Shown piece after piece: positions 17,902 through 28,200 of a DNA stretch of 64,000 nt. The notes beneath the pieces were generated by a model that had not been told where the DNA came from, did no database searches, and worked only from the letters and a program-made list of their open reading frames with translations. The stretch comes from Mucilaginibacter endophyticus (GTDB taxonomy: Bacteria; Bacteroidota; Bacteroidia; Sphingobacteriales; Sphingobacteriaceae): the NCBI RefSeq assembly GCF_003351025.1, contig NZ_QPCG01000003.1, positions 264,355-328,354 of the forward strand, written 5' to 3'. Position 1 is the first letter of the stretch. Each line of letters begins with the position of its first letter. The position numbers and the translations under genes were made by a program.

Positions 17902-20334
17902 TTACTTTATGGTTAATGTTACAGTTGATGACTCAAGGTTACCCGAGCTGATTTGTACCTGTACCTTACCTGGTTTGCCAGTAGTTTGCACATAGGCTAA
18001 TAAGCGACCGTGTAATGCTTTACGTTGGTTAGACTGATAATTTTCATGACTGCTGGTGCTGCCGCTTTCTAACCCAAGCAACTTAGCTGGTCCGGTTACG
18101 GATACGGTTACCTCATCAGTGGCATTAAACACAGGGTTGCCATCTTTATCGGTAATGTAAACCTCAATTTGGCTCAAGCCTTTTGTGTTAGCCTTAAATG
18201 AGGTATTGTCGGCTACAGTTTTAAGCTGCCAGGCGTCACCGGCTGTTTTGATGTTGTTGGTTGATACTTCAATACCGTTGTTGTAACCTTTCACAACCAA
18301 TTCGCCGCGTTCATAATCAACCTGCCATGATGGTACCTGTCCCTTTGCAGCGCTACGGGATTGTTTCCCAAGCGATTTACCATTCAGGAACAACTCGGCT
18401 TCCTGACAATTAGTAAAGCAATCAACCTTTATTTTGCCGCCCGGCTGCCAGTTCCAAACCGGTTCGGCAGTACGATGGCTCCAGATGCCTTTATCCTCGG
18501 TGCTGGTTATGGCACGCGCACCTATATAAACCATTGGCTTGGCCGACCATAAACTTTGCCTGAAGAAATACTCCGGCTTTTTAAAGCCCGCCAAATCAAC
18601 CAAACCGGCACCATTACTGCGCTGCGGCCACTTACCGGCCTCGCCCAGATAGTCGATACCAGTCCACAGGTATTGGGCCGAGATATATTCATTACTGTCA
18701 ACAGCGTTCCAGGCTTGTTGAGCCATGCCGTTTTCGCTGCCGTAAATAATACGATCAGGGTATTTTTTGTGATCTTCGGGATAGCGGTATTCCTGGTAAT
18801 TATAACCCACAACGTCAAGCGCTTCCGAGTAACCAACCTCGTTAGACATTACTACACCGGCCAGCGCTGCTGTTACCGGGCGGGAAGTATCAATAGCTTT
18901 CACGGCTTTGGCCAATTGTTTGGCTATAGGTGTTAGTTGGCTTGCCGGTGGATGATCGGGCAGGTAACCTTTACCATAGATCTGCGGATTGCGGCCGGTA
19001 TTCAACACCTCATGAGTATAAGGATCATTAGGATAATCAATCTCATTACCAATACTCCACATAATGATTGAAGGATGGTTGCGCGAACGCAATACCATAT
19101 CGGCAACGTCACGATCTGCCCATTCCTTGAAATATTCATGGTAACCGTTTTTTGACGGCGTACCTACATTCCATCCTGCAACCCATTTATTTTTACCAAC
19201 TTCCCATTCGTCAAAGGCTTCATCCATTACCAAAAAACCCATCTTATCGCATAAATCATACAGATAATCGGCATGGGGATTATGGCTTAACCTGAGCGAG
19301 TTTACCCCGGCATCTTTCAATATTTTAAGCCTGCGTACCCAAACCTCTTCAGGAACGGCTACGCCCAGCGCCCCGGCATCATCGTGGATACAAACGCCTT
19401 TAAGTTTGGTGCTTTTTTCATTTAAAAAGAAGCCTTTATCCTTATCAAAACGGATGCTGCGAATCCCTACGGACTGCGTTACTTCGTCAAATGATTTGCC
19501 ATTGCGGCTAAGCGACACTTGAAGTTTATAAAGGTTAGTTTTTTCGGTATCCCATAATTGGGGCGATGAAAGCTGCTGCTCAAACACAACATCATGAATA
19601 CCCGGTTTTACTTTTACCTGTTTTTGCAGGGCTACAGCCGGTTTTCCTTTCCCATCAAGCAGGTTTACCTTTACCAGCACAGCGGCATCTGTAGTATTGC
19701 TATTGGTTACACTCACCTTAACTTTTACGGTAGCTTTATCTGCCGAAACATCGGGCGTAGTAAAAGTCACATCCCAGGGAGCAATGTGTACCGGATCTTT
19801 AACTATGAGATATACATTACGGTAAATTCCCGAACCTGTATACCAGCGAGAATCGGCAAATTCACTGTGATCAACCCTTACAGCTATCGTATTCTTTCCA
19901 CTTAAATTTAAATATTTACTTAGCTCATATTGGAACGAGATAAATCCATTCGGCCGCTTGCCTAATGAATGCCCGTTGATCCATACCTCGCTATTTTTGT
20001 ACACCCCATCAAAATAAATATACACCTGCTTTCCTTTCCAGTTGGCATTACCGTTGAAGGTTTTCTTATACCAGCCAATTCCACCGGGCAAATAGCCGGT
20101 AGCACTTGCCCATTCATCGCTGAAAGGGCCTTCAATACTCCAGTCATGTGGCAAGTCTACGGTTTTCCATTCCGTTTCGGTAGCGATGCCGCTGATACCC
20201 GTACCGATATCGCCTTTATGGAAACTCCAGGCCGAATTAAACAAAGCCGGTCTGCCATTACCCTGCGCCTTTACCAGGCCGGGAAGCAATAACATGCCGA
20301 TTAAAAGAAGAAGCAGATAATTTTTATTTTTCAT
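17902..20334 (-). CDS. GH2 beta-galactosidase-like glycosidase
   Basis: Secreted GH2 enzyme of 810 residues. Signal peptide about 1-24 (ending VKAQ). Sugar-binding domain (about 30-180, with DLPHDWSIEGPF and GVYKNSEVWINGHSLGKRPNG), immunoglobulin-like domain (about 190-300), TIM barrel (about 300-600) with acid/base Glu431 in IMWSIGNEIDYP and likely nucleophile Glu534 in IYGSENGM, then C-terminal beta domains including a DUF4982-like segment. Most GH2 proteins of this layout are beta-galactosidases, but beta-glucuronidase or alpha-L-arabinopyranosidase activity cannot be excluded from sequence. It lies between GH35 and GH30 in one operon. Confidence 0.9.
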   Translation of the reverse strand: MKNKNYLLLLLIGMLLLPGLVKAQGNGRPALFNSAWSFHKGDIGTGISGIATETEWKTVDLPHDWSIEGPFSDEWASATGYLPGGIGWYKKTFNGNANWKGKQVYIYFDGVYKNSEVWINGHSLGKRPNGFISFQYELSKYLNLSGKNTIAVRVDHSEFADSRWYTGSGIYRNVYLIVKDPVHIAPWDVTFTTPDVSADKATVKVKVSVTNSNTTDAAVLVKVNLLDGKGKPAVALQKQVKVKPGIHDVVFEQQLSSPQLWDTEKTNLYKLQVSLSRNGKSFDEVTQSVGIRSIRFDKDKGFFLNEKSTKLKGVCIHDDAGALGVAVPEEVWVRRLKILKDAGVNSLRLSHNPHADYLYDLCDKMGFLVMDEAFDEWEVGKNKWVAGWNVGTPSKNGYHEYFKEWADRDVADMVLRSRNHPSIIMWSIGNEIDYPNDPYTHEVLNTGRNPQIYGKGYLPDHPPASQLTPIAKQLAKAVKAIDTSRPVTAALAGVVMSNEVGYSEALDVVGYNYQEYRYPEDHKKYPDRIIYGSENGMAQQAWNAVDSNEYISAQYLWTGIDYLGEAGKWPQRSNGAGLVDLAGFKKPEYFFRQSLWSAKPMVYIGARAITSTEDKGIWSHRTAEPVWNWQPGGKIKVDCFTNCQEAELFLNGKSLGKQSRSAAKGQVPSWQVDYERGELVVKGYNNGIEVSTNNIKTAGDAWQLKTVADNTSFKANTKGLSQIEVYITDKDGNPVFNATDEVTVSVTGPAKLLGLESGSTSSHENYQSNQRKALHGRLLAYVQTTGKPGKVQVQISSGNLESSTVTLTIK

Positions 20335-20354
20335 TTTATGATAGGAATAAGATG

Positions 20355-21890
20355 CTACTTGATGACACCTGTAAGCGTGACAACGGAACGGGCTTGTATC
20401 ACATTTTTATTACCGGTTATTTTACCCGGTTTAAGCTCATCTGCCTGTGATGTCAGATACGACGTCGTAAACTGAACTTTGCCACTATTGGTGTTAATTG
20501 CAGCAGTTACATCAGTAGTGCCAGGATTGATCACAACCACAGTTATGTTTTTCCCACTCTTAAATGCCGATACCAATAATGATTTGTCCTCTGCAGATGT
20601 TGAAACAGCAGCATCAACCCGCACAGCGCCGGGATTAACAAACCTGCTGTAATTACCCATGGCCCAAAGCATTTTGCTGGTATAGAAATTACCGTCGGTT
20701 TTATTTTTATCAATGTAGATGAGGCCATCCTTATAATCATAGGCGGAAATAGACGTCCACCATTGCCAGGCCGACGCGTTGGCTACAGCAAGATCGGTAT
20801 GGATCACCGATGCTAAATACAAGGCCGCGTCAATACCCAGATCGCGCTTGTTGCCATCAATTTCGCCGGCATTATCGCCCAAAATACAATATTCCGATTG
20901 CCAGAAATTAAGTCCGTTAACAGCAGCCACGCTATCTGCAAGTGCAGTACGGGCTTTTACCGATGATACCATTGGCGATGTAGTAAAATAGCTATGTGCC
21001 GAAATAGTTTTAGCCACTGATGGCAGATCGCCTATATAATTAGCCGATCCCGGTTTAAAAAAATCGGAGATCTGGTTGCCCTTCCCTGGCTTATCGCCTT
21101 TGGTAAATAGGTAGTGGATGCTTCCTGCTTCGCCAACCAAAATCTTTGAACTAATGTTATTTTTAACAAATTCTTTATCGATAGCTTTTATCACACCCGC
21201 TATCTCGGTGTTATTATATGGTGCCCCTTCTTGCCCTCCATCGCTCCAATCCCACTGCGGCTCATTGATCGGGCTTATATAATCAAACTTCACTTTGCTT
21301 GCCTGCTCAACACCTTTAACCACTTTAGTCAGGAAGGTTGCATACGCATCATACTTATCGGGAGCTATATTCACCTTACCGCCATTGGCATATGATTTAC
21401 CGTTGATAGTAAACTGAACAGGCGGGCTATTATTAAAACCTAAAAACTGTTTAACCCCGCGTTGTTTGGCGGCCTTTAGGAACCACACCTGCGCGGCCTG
21501 GTTTTGCCAGTTGTAACTGCCGTCGTTATTTAAAAATGATTCAGCGCGACGCCACTCGTCCTTGATACCGCTATCATCTCCCTGCTGGGTACTCCCTGCT
21601 CCAATATTAAACCTCCACAGTGATAAACCAATTCCTTTCGGCGAACCATCGGCATTGTTCTCCCTGCTGAAAAGCAGGTCGGCTATTTTATTACGCTTAT
21701 CATCGGGCCAGTTGCCCACAAACTGGCATGACCAGGCATCAGAAGCGCCAAAATTGCTAATGGTTTGATACGTTTTTGAAAGGTTGATATCAATGGTAAC
21801 CTCTTTTGTCTGGCTGCTTGCCAAAGGGATATTAAGCCCTAAAACAGAAGCTGCCAGTAATACTTTTTTTATGGTAGTTTTTATTATCAT
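20355..21890 (-). CDS. GH30 glycosidase, endo-beta-1,6-galactanase-like
   Basis: Secreted 511-residue GH30 enzyme. Signal peptide about 1-26 (PLASSQ). TIM barrel opening ISNFGASDAWSCQFVGNWP, then LWRFNIGAGSTQQGD, acid/base Glu210 in SPINEPQWDW and nucleophile Glu333 in FWQSEYCILGD, with a C-terminal beta domain (about 400-511, ending RSVVTLTGV). The WNIGAGS-like and NEPQW text resembles the GH30 branch that includes endo-beta-1,6-galactanases acting on arabinogalactan side chains; this is the best guess from memory of the family, not proof. It sits next to GH2 and GH35 exo-enzymes that could finish the oligosaccharides it releases. Confidence 0.85.
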   Translation of the reverse strand: MIIKTTIKKVLLAASVLGLNIPLASSQTKEVTIDINLSKTYQTISNFGASDAWSCQFVGNWPDDKRNKIADLLFSRENNADGSPKGIGLSLWRFNIGAGSTQQGDDSGIKDEWRRAESFLNNDGSYNWQNQAAQVWFLKAAKQRGVKQFLGFNNSPPVQFTINGKSYANGGKVNIAPDKYDAYATFLTKVVKGVEQASKVKFDYISPINEPQWDWSDGGQEGAPYNNTEIAGVIKAIDKEFVKNNISSKILVGEAGSIHYLFTKGDKPGKGNQISDFFKPGSANYIGDLPSVAKTISAHSYFTTSPMVSSVKARTALADSVAAVNGLNFWQSEYCILGDNAGEIDGNKRDLGIDAALYLASVIHTDLAVANASAWQWWTSISAYDYKDGLIYIDKNKTDGNFYTSKMLWAMGNYSRFVNPGAVRVDAAVSTSAEDKSLLVSAFKSGKNITVVVINPGTTDVTAAINTNSGKVQFTTSYLTSQADELKPGKITGNKNVIQARSVVTLTGVIK

Positions 21891-21944
21891 CTCATTTAAA
21901 TCAACAAATAAAACAGCACTAAACCGTACTGTTTTATTGCAATA

Positions 21945-23447
21945 TTATTGTTGCACTATTTGCCATTGCTGGTTAGCAGCGCCGCTATAGGGCCATTGTA
22001 TAATCCCTGCACCATTTGTGGTTGAGGCTCCGTTAACATCAAGCCCAAGACTGCTGTTACGGTTAATTACTTTATAAATGCCATCGCTGGTAGCGGTAAG
22101 CTGCCATTGCTGGTTGTTGCCTCCGTTCCATGGCCATTGAATAATGCCCGCACCATTGGCTGTCGAACTCATGTTAACATCAAGCGACTGGCCGCTGTTA
22201 CGGTTGGTTACCTTGTAGTAGCCACCACCGTTGTTTGCAATAACCCATTGCTGATTATTGCCCCCGTTTTGAGGCCATTGAATAATACCGGCACCATTGG
22301 TTGTTGAGGCGCCGTTAACATCAAGCGCCTGGCCGCTGTTAACATTTAAGAACCTGTAATAAGCACCGGTATAAAATGTATCTGTACCGCCGGCTCCTAC
22401 GCCCCAGGCATATTTAATACGACTTAAGCCAGACGTGTTTGTTGTTGAAACGGTAAGACTGGTTCCTGTACCGTTTAATTGCTGAATAGCATAGCTATCG
22501 CCGGTACGCACGCCCGGCCAGTAAACCGCCCCCATTCCGTAAGCACGTGCCTGATTTGTTAAACCTTGCAGGTAGGCTATTTCCTGGTCGCCGCCAATAG
22601 CTCCGGTATAGTTTTTACCGCCCGTCATCGGGATACCAAACTCGGTAAGAACCGCGCGGCTGCTGTAAGCGCCTATATTGCCTTTCAGGCGATTTTCCCA
22701 TTGCAGCGCCGTTGTAAGTGTGCCATTGCTGAAAAAGGTATAATCATGTATGGATAAAAGACAGCCCGAGAAACGGCTATCGGCTCCCACACCCGTAATA
22801 TCCTGCGAATAAGAGGTACCGCTGATCAGGATCCTTCCTTGCGGAACTGAAGGATAGTTACTTAACCACTGGGCGCAGATGGTTGTCCAGTCTGTTAATG
22901 AATAACCGTGGGGTTCATTAAAAATTTCAAAGTACACATGGGCATTGCTGCCGTATTTGGTAACTATGGTTTGCCACATTGACCAAAACTCGGTGGTGTT
23001 ATCAATCTTCCCGTCTTCAGATGATTTGGCTTCCCAGTAACCCAGTATCACGTTCATGCCTTTGCTCAGGGCTTTATCAATAACACCGGTGTATGAATTC
23101 CACCAGGTTTGTGATACGGTTGAATAATTTACAGGCAGCCTTACCGTATTGGCTCCTGTATTAGTTTGTATGCCCGATAAAACAGCATCGGCTTTGGCCG
23201 ACACCGTAGCATAACTGTCTGCAGATGTTAAACCGCTTAATACCAGTATCCCATCGCTAAAATTATCGCCATCAGCTGCCCAGTTAACGCCTTTGAGCGC
23301 GCTTGCCGGGGTCGAGTCTGTTGTGACAATTTTATCTCCTGTTTTTACTTCATCCGGAGTTGATGATTGCTTTACAGCTACGATATCCTTTTTACACCCG
23401 GCCACCAAACAACACATCGCTAATAATAAAATACCTGCGTTCTTCAT
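21945..23447 (-). CDS. GH5-family glycosidase with C-terminal ricin-type lectin module, lipoprotein
   Basis: A 500-residue surface lipoprotein, lipobox LVAGC with Cys18. Catalytic domain about 50-345: KGVNWAADGDNFSDG, TVRLPVNYS, acid/base Glu178 in FEIFNEPHGYS and nucleophile Glu269 in VLTEFGIPM, the normal GH5 pair. Residues about 358-500 are a ricin B/CBM13 trefoil with three QxW repeats, each carrying LDVNxxSTxNGAGIIQWP and NNQQW or ANQQW, expected to bind galactose or a similar sugar. The gene is first after susD and follows an intercistronic hairpin. It probably makes the initial endo-cleavage at the cell surface. Substrate is unproven; a beta-galactan fits the neighbours. Confidence 0.88.
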   Translation of the reverse strand: MKNAGILLLAMCCLVAGCKKDIVAVKQSSTPDEVKTGDKIVTTDSTPASALKGVNWAADGDNFSDGILVLSGLTSADSYATVSAKADAVLSGIQTNTGANTVRLPVNYSTVSQTWWNSYTGVIDKALSKGMNVILGYWEAKSSEDGKIDNTTEFWSMWQTIVTKYGSNAHVYFEIFNEPHGYSLTDWTTICAQWLSNYPSVPQGRILISGTSYSQDITGVGADSRFSGCLLSIHDYTFFSNGTLTTALQWENRLKGNIGAYSSRAVLTEFGIPMTGGKNYTGAIGGDQEIAYLQGLTNQARAYGMGAVYWPGVRTGDSYAIQQLNGTGTSLTVSTTNTSGLSRIKYAWGVGAGGTDTFYTGAYYRFLNVNSGQALDVNGASTTNGAGIIQWPQNGGNNQQWVIANNGGGYYKVTNRNSGQSLDVNMSSTANGAGIIQWPWNGGNNQQWQLTATSDGIYKVINRNSSLGLDVNGASTTNGAGIIQWPYSGAANQQWQIVQQ

Positions 23448-23482
23448 AATTTGCTATAGAGGTTATAATTGGGGAGAAAAAA

Positions 23483-23507
23483 GGGGGAAGAAAGAAGATC
23501 TTCCCCC
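23483..23507 (-). terminator. Intercistronic hairpin with T-tract between susD and GH5, attenuator-like
   Basis: Perfect nine-base stem GGGGGAAGA (23483-23491) and TCTTCCCCC (23499-23507) with a seven-base loop. Read on the minus strand the stem is followed by CCCCCTTTTTT, the form of an intrinsic terminator. It lies in the 74-base gap between the susD stop and the GH5 start, so it should end or stabilise the susCD part of the message and lower transcription of the GH genes. Confidence 0.75.
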
Positions 23508-23521
23508 GGAAATATTGGTTG

Positions 23522-25225
23522 TTAGTAACCTGGATTTTGTTGTAATTGATTACCCGATGCCTGAATTTCGGCCCTTGGTATAGGTAACCAATAGTGCTTA
23601 GTCGCAAACATGCGACCATCCAAAGCCACTTTAGGTGTGTAAACAAAGCTACCGTTAGCGTTTTTGGTAATGATTACGCCACCCGCCGGTTTATTTTCGG
23701 TGACATCGGCAATTTTCCAGCGGCGTACATCATAAAAGCGGTGCTCTTCAAAAGCAAGTTCCACACGGCGTTCGTAACGTACGGCATCACGCATTTGTGA
23801 TTGTGACATACCTACAGCCAAATCCGGCATGTTAACGCTTGGACGGGATCTTATTAGATTAATAGCCGTGCGTGCAGATAAGCTTGAGCCTGAAGGGATC
23901 ACATCCGGTCCGTAAGCTTCGTTAGCTGCCTCAGCAAAGTTCAGCAGGATTTCAGCATAACGGAAATAGATCCACGGCTGGAAACCGGCGTTGCCCCATG
24001 GGTTTTGCAGCGGGTAAGCATCGTTCATGAATTTTTTAAGATAATAACCTGTTTTGGTAGTGTTCCAGTTATCAGGTCCGTCTTTACTGTCCTTACCACC
24101 CGGGATATATGAATCAACGGTTTGCCCGCGATAAAGGGCACCATTGTATAACACGGTAGCAGCAAACCTTGGATCGCGATGGTCATACGGATGTGTTGGA
24201 TCATAGCCTGATGCTGGATCGGTAATGGCTTTACCATTGTCCATTTCGTAATCATCAACCAGGTTTTGAAGCGGCGAATTACCAGCCCAGCCACCGTAGC
24301 CGTTTGGTCCGTTGGCTATTTCAAGATGGGTGTGGTTAGCGTTTTTAGTATATAAACGTTCAAAAATGGCTTCATTGGTTTCGTTGGTCAAAAACAGGTT
24401 ACCGTAGCCTCCTGTATAGATACCATATTTGTTTAAACTGATAACAGCCTGCGCAGCGGTAACAGCATCAGCCCAGGTACCGGCGGCATACAGCGGACTT
24501 GCCGCATAAAGCGTCAGCCTCGATTTTAAAGCCAATGCAGCACCTTTGGTGGCACGACCTAAAAGCCAGCCGCCATCATTATTTACCGGCAATTTTGAAG
24601 CGGCATCATCAAGCTGAGCAACGACGTAGTCAATACTCTCTTTTATTGAGGCACGTTTAAACAACGATGGGTCCTGTAAATTATCAGTAAGCTCTGATAC
24701 CTTATCGCCTACTAAAACAACACCGCCATAGTTACGGATCAAATCCTGGTAACGGAAAGCCCTGATAAATTTAAGCTCGCCTTCCAAACGTGTTTTGCGG
24801 GGGGCACTCATTGTTATTTTTGGCAAAATACCCAAAGCATAATTACACTCCCTTATGCTACGGTAACTACGTGCCCAAAGCACACCGGCGCCGCCTAAGT
24901 TTTCTGGAGCTAACTGCCCTCTTTGAATAAGCCAGGTAGCATCGTCATTATTGTATATCGATTCGTCGGTTAAAGAGCTCCACATGCTGTATTCAAAACC
25001 GCGGCCAAAACCAGGGTTTGATCCATCACCTTCTTTGTCCTGTAATCTTGCACCTATGTAACGGTTGGCTACGAAAGCCTCAAATACAGCCGTATCTGTT
25101 TCTACTGCAACTGTAGAGATCCTGTCGGTGGCCTGCACATTCAACAGATCTTTTTTACATGCTGTGATACTTAGCATAGCGCCGCATATCATCACATATA
25201 ATGGGGTTTTATATTGTAGTTTCAT
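23522..25225 (-). CDS. SusD/RagB-family nutrient-binding lipoprotein
   Basis: Glycan-binding surface lipoprotein of 567 residues that pairs with the SusC encoded 13 bases upstream. Signal peptide with lipobox SITACKK (Cys23). Typical SusD text includes RSIRECNYALG, FIRAFRYQDLIRNYGGVVLV, the TPR-like helices around AALALKSRLTLYAASPLYA, and the C-terminal YERRVELAFEEHRFYDVRRWKIA block. It belongs to the canonical SusD_RagB branch, unlike the SusD-like_2 proteins at 1-897 and 35103. The following enzymes (GH5, GH30, GH2, GH35) make a galactose-rich plant glycan the most likely ligand, by inference. Confidence 0.95.
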   Translation of the reverse strand: MKLQYKTPLYVMICGAMLSITACKKDLLNVQATDRISTVAVETDTAVFEAFVANRYIGARLQDKEGDGSNPGFGRGFEYSMWSSLTDESIYNNDDATWLIQRGQLAPENLGGAGVLWARSYRSIRECNYALGILPKITMSAPRKTRLEGELKFIRAFRYQDLIRNYGGVVLVGDKVSELTDNLQDPSLFKRASIKESIDYVVAQLDDAASKLPVNNDGGWLLGRATKGAALALKSRLTLYAASPLYAAGTWADAVTAAQAVISLNKYGIYTGGYGNLFLTNETNEAIFERLYTKNANHTHLEIANGPNGYGGWAGNSPLQNLVDDYEMDNGKAITDPASGYDPTHPYDHRDPRFAATVLYNGALYRGQTVDSYIPGGKDSKDGPDNWNTTKTGYYLKKFMNDAYPLQNPWGNAGFQPWIYFRYAEILLNFAEAANEAYGPDVIPSGSSLSARTAINLIRSRPSVNMPDLAVGMSQSQMRDAVRYERRVELAFEEHRFYDVRRWKIADVTENKPAGGVIITKNANGSFVYTPKVALDGRMFATKHYWLPIPRAEIQASGNQLQQNPGY

Positions 25226-25238
25226 TGTTGTTTTCTAA

Positions 25239-28200
25239 TTAAAATTTCACGTTAACGCCCAGGTTAATAATTCTCTGCTGCGGATAAAACTGACCGCTGC
25301 CACTGGTTCCTTCCGGATCATAATCTTTCACCTTGGTAATGGTGAACAGGTTAAACGCGCTTGCATAAACCCTTAAGCCGCCAAGCTTAATTTTTGAAAG
25401 GAATGGTGCGTTGAAATTGTAACCTAACTGCACATTCTTTAACCTCAGGAATGATGCGTCGTTAAGCCAGAAAGTGTTGTTATATAAACCGCCGCTAATA
25501 GCGTTTGAAGCACGGTCGGTTACACGTGGATAGGTACCGTTGGTATTTGAAGCGCTAAACCGGTTATCGGCCCAGCTGCTGTAAAAGTTACCTACACTAC
25601 CTGCTTCTGGTAATACATATTGGCTAACCTGAGCCTGGCCCGCAAACAGAACAGACAGATCAAATCCTTTGTATGCAGCGTTAACGCTAAAGCCATAAGT
25701 GATTTGTGGTATGTTACCGTATTTGGTGCGGGTTTGATCATCGGCAGTTATTTGTCCGTCGTTATTGTAATCAAGATATTTCAGATCGCCTACTTTAGCC
25801 CCGGTTACATGTGGATAAGCATCAAGTTCGGCCTGGGTACGGAAAATACCGATAGCATCATAAAGCAGTGATGTACCTAATGGCAAGCCCGTTTGGCGCT
25901 GATAGCTTAAAGTACCACTGGCTTCGTCAATAAAGATGATCTTGCTTTTTGCATAGGTGATGTTACCGCTTACGCCCCAGCTAAACTCACGGCCGGTATG
26001 ATTATAACCTAAAGTTGCTTCAAAACCCTTACTGTTTACTTTACCAATATTTTCTGACGGCACTAAAGGAGTATAAGTTGAAGAACCATCATTGTAAGGG
26101 TTCACGATGCCTGAAGATCCCGGCAATGAAGCACTTCTGTTTGTGAGAATGTCAGATCTTTTTTGCTGGAAATAAATAGCCTCAATAGTGAAGTTGTGCA
26201 GGAAAGTGGCATTGATACCAATATCCAGTTTTTTAGCAACTTCCCAGGTGATGTTAGGATTGGCAAGTTTTACAAGATTAACGTTGGGCTGAGCAGTATT
26301 TGAACCGCTTCCCGGGTCAGTTGCCACCAAACCATTATTAACCAAAACGTAATTATCAAAATACTGGAAGCCACTCACATTATCGTTACCTAACGAACCA
26401 TAAGAAGCCCTGATTTTTAGGTCATCAAAAAAGTTAACGCTGTTTTTAAACCAGTCTTCTTTCGAGATTCTCCAGCCCACTGATGCAGATGGGAAGTAAC
26501 CCCATTGCTTGCCCGGAGGGAAAATTGAGCTACCATCTGCACGGAATTGGCCTTCAAATAAATATTTCTCATCATAAGCATATGCCACACGGCTGATCAC
26601 GCTTCGGCGGTTATAGTTTGAGCTGTAGCCTGAGTTAAGGTAATCAGTAGCAGCACCGCCACCCTGTGAAAGTTCAGGCAATTGAGACGACAGGTAGTTA
26701 AAGCGTGTTGCGTCAAAATACTCCAGATGGTTTTTGCTTTGCTCATAACCAACAAACGCGTTAATATCATGCAAACCAAACTTGCGTACAAAATTCAACT
26801 TAATGTTAGAGGTAATAAGCGATTGATTATTCTGCGATTCGAACAGCGTTGCCTTGTTATTGTTACCGCCAACAATTACAGGTGAATAAATCTGCGTAAC
26901 GGCGCTGTAACTGTAAAGGTTATATGGCTTGCTGAAGTTTTTATCAAAAGCATTAGACTTATCTACCGAGAAGAAACCATCTAATGAAAGGCCTTCAATA
27001 CCCGGAATGGAGTAACTGCCTCTCAAAATACCGTTGAAAACTTGTGTTGGATTATTGTTGGTACCACCCAGATCGGTTACCTGTACAGCAGGGTTATTGT
27101 TTTCGATACCCGTTGTTGGCAATCCGTTAGGATAATATGCAGCTACGATAGGCTTCGCCCTGTAAACAGAACGGAAAAGATCGCCTGCACCTGTTACCGG
27201 AAACTGCCTGTCTTCCTGACGGCCAGACAACGATAAGCCTATTTTTAAGCGTTTAGTAACATTTGCATCAATGTTTGAGCGGAAGTTATACTGATGATAT
27301 TTGGTAACACCGCTTTTGTAAATACCATCCTGGTATAACGTACCTAATGACACAAAATATTTAACATCTTCTGAACCGCCATTTACTGATAAGCTATGCT
27401 GATTTTGCAGCGCAGTACCTTTAAGAGTTTGTTTTTCCCAATCAGTATTTGGGTAATTCAGCGGATCCGATCCGTCTTTAAATTTCTGAATCTGATCGGC
27501 AGTGTAAGCCTGGTTCGGGCCGCCGTTCGGATTCGAGTCAAGATTGATCTCGTTCATGATCTGGGCGTAAGTTGCCGCATCGGCCATTTTTGGCAAACGG
27601 GTTGGTGAAGCAAAACCCTGGTTAAAGCTGTAATTGATAGTTGGCTTGCCGGTTTTACCGCGTTTGGTAGTAATGAGGATAACACCATTTGCCGCACGGT
27701 TACCATAAATAGCCGCCGACGCATCCTTCAATACCGACATGCTTTCGATATCATTAGGATCGAGCCTTTCCAAACCACCTATTTGGCCGGGGATACCATC
27801 AACTACTATAAGTACGTTGTTGCTTCCGGTTGTGGCCAAACCACGCACGGTGATGTTTGAGCCATCATAACCCGGCTCACCGCTGCGGTTGTTAACAATA
27901 ACACCCGAAAAACGACCGGCGATAGAGTTAGACAAGTTGGGCTGAGGGCTTTTTACCAGCTCGGCACCTTTTACCTGCGATATTGAACCTGTTAAGGTTG
28001 CCTTTTTCTGGGTGCCGTAACCTACAACTACTACCTCGTTCAATGATTTTGAATCGGCAACTAATTGCACATTGATAGTGGTTTGTCCGTTAAGAACTAC
28101 TTCCTGAGCTGTGTAGCCAATGTAGCTAAACACCAGCGTGCCCGATGAAGCATTTGGCACATTAAGGCTGAATTTACCGTTAATGTCGGTAACTACGCCT

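Noticed and set aside
21908..21937. AAAACAG/CTGTTTTA inverted repeat between GH5 and GH30 as a terminator
   Set aside because: The stem is AT-rich and short with a 12-base loop; it is too weak to call and lies inside an operon.
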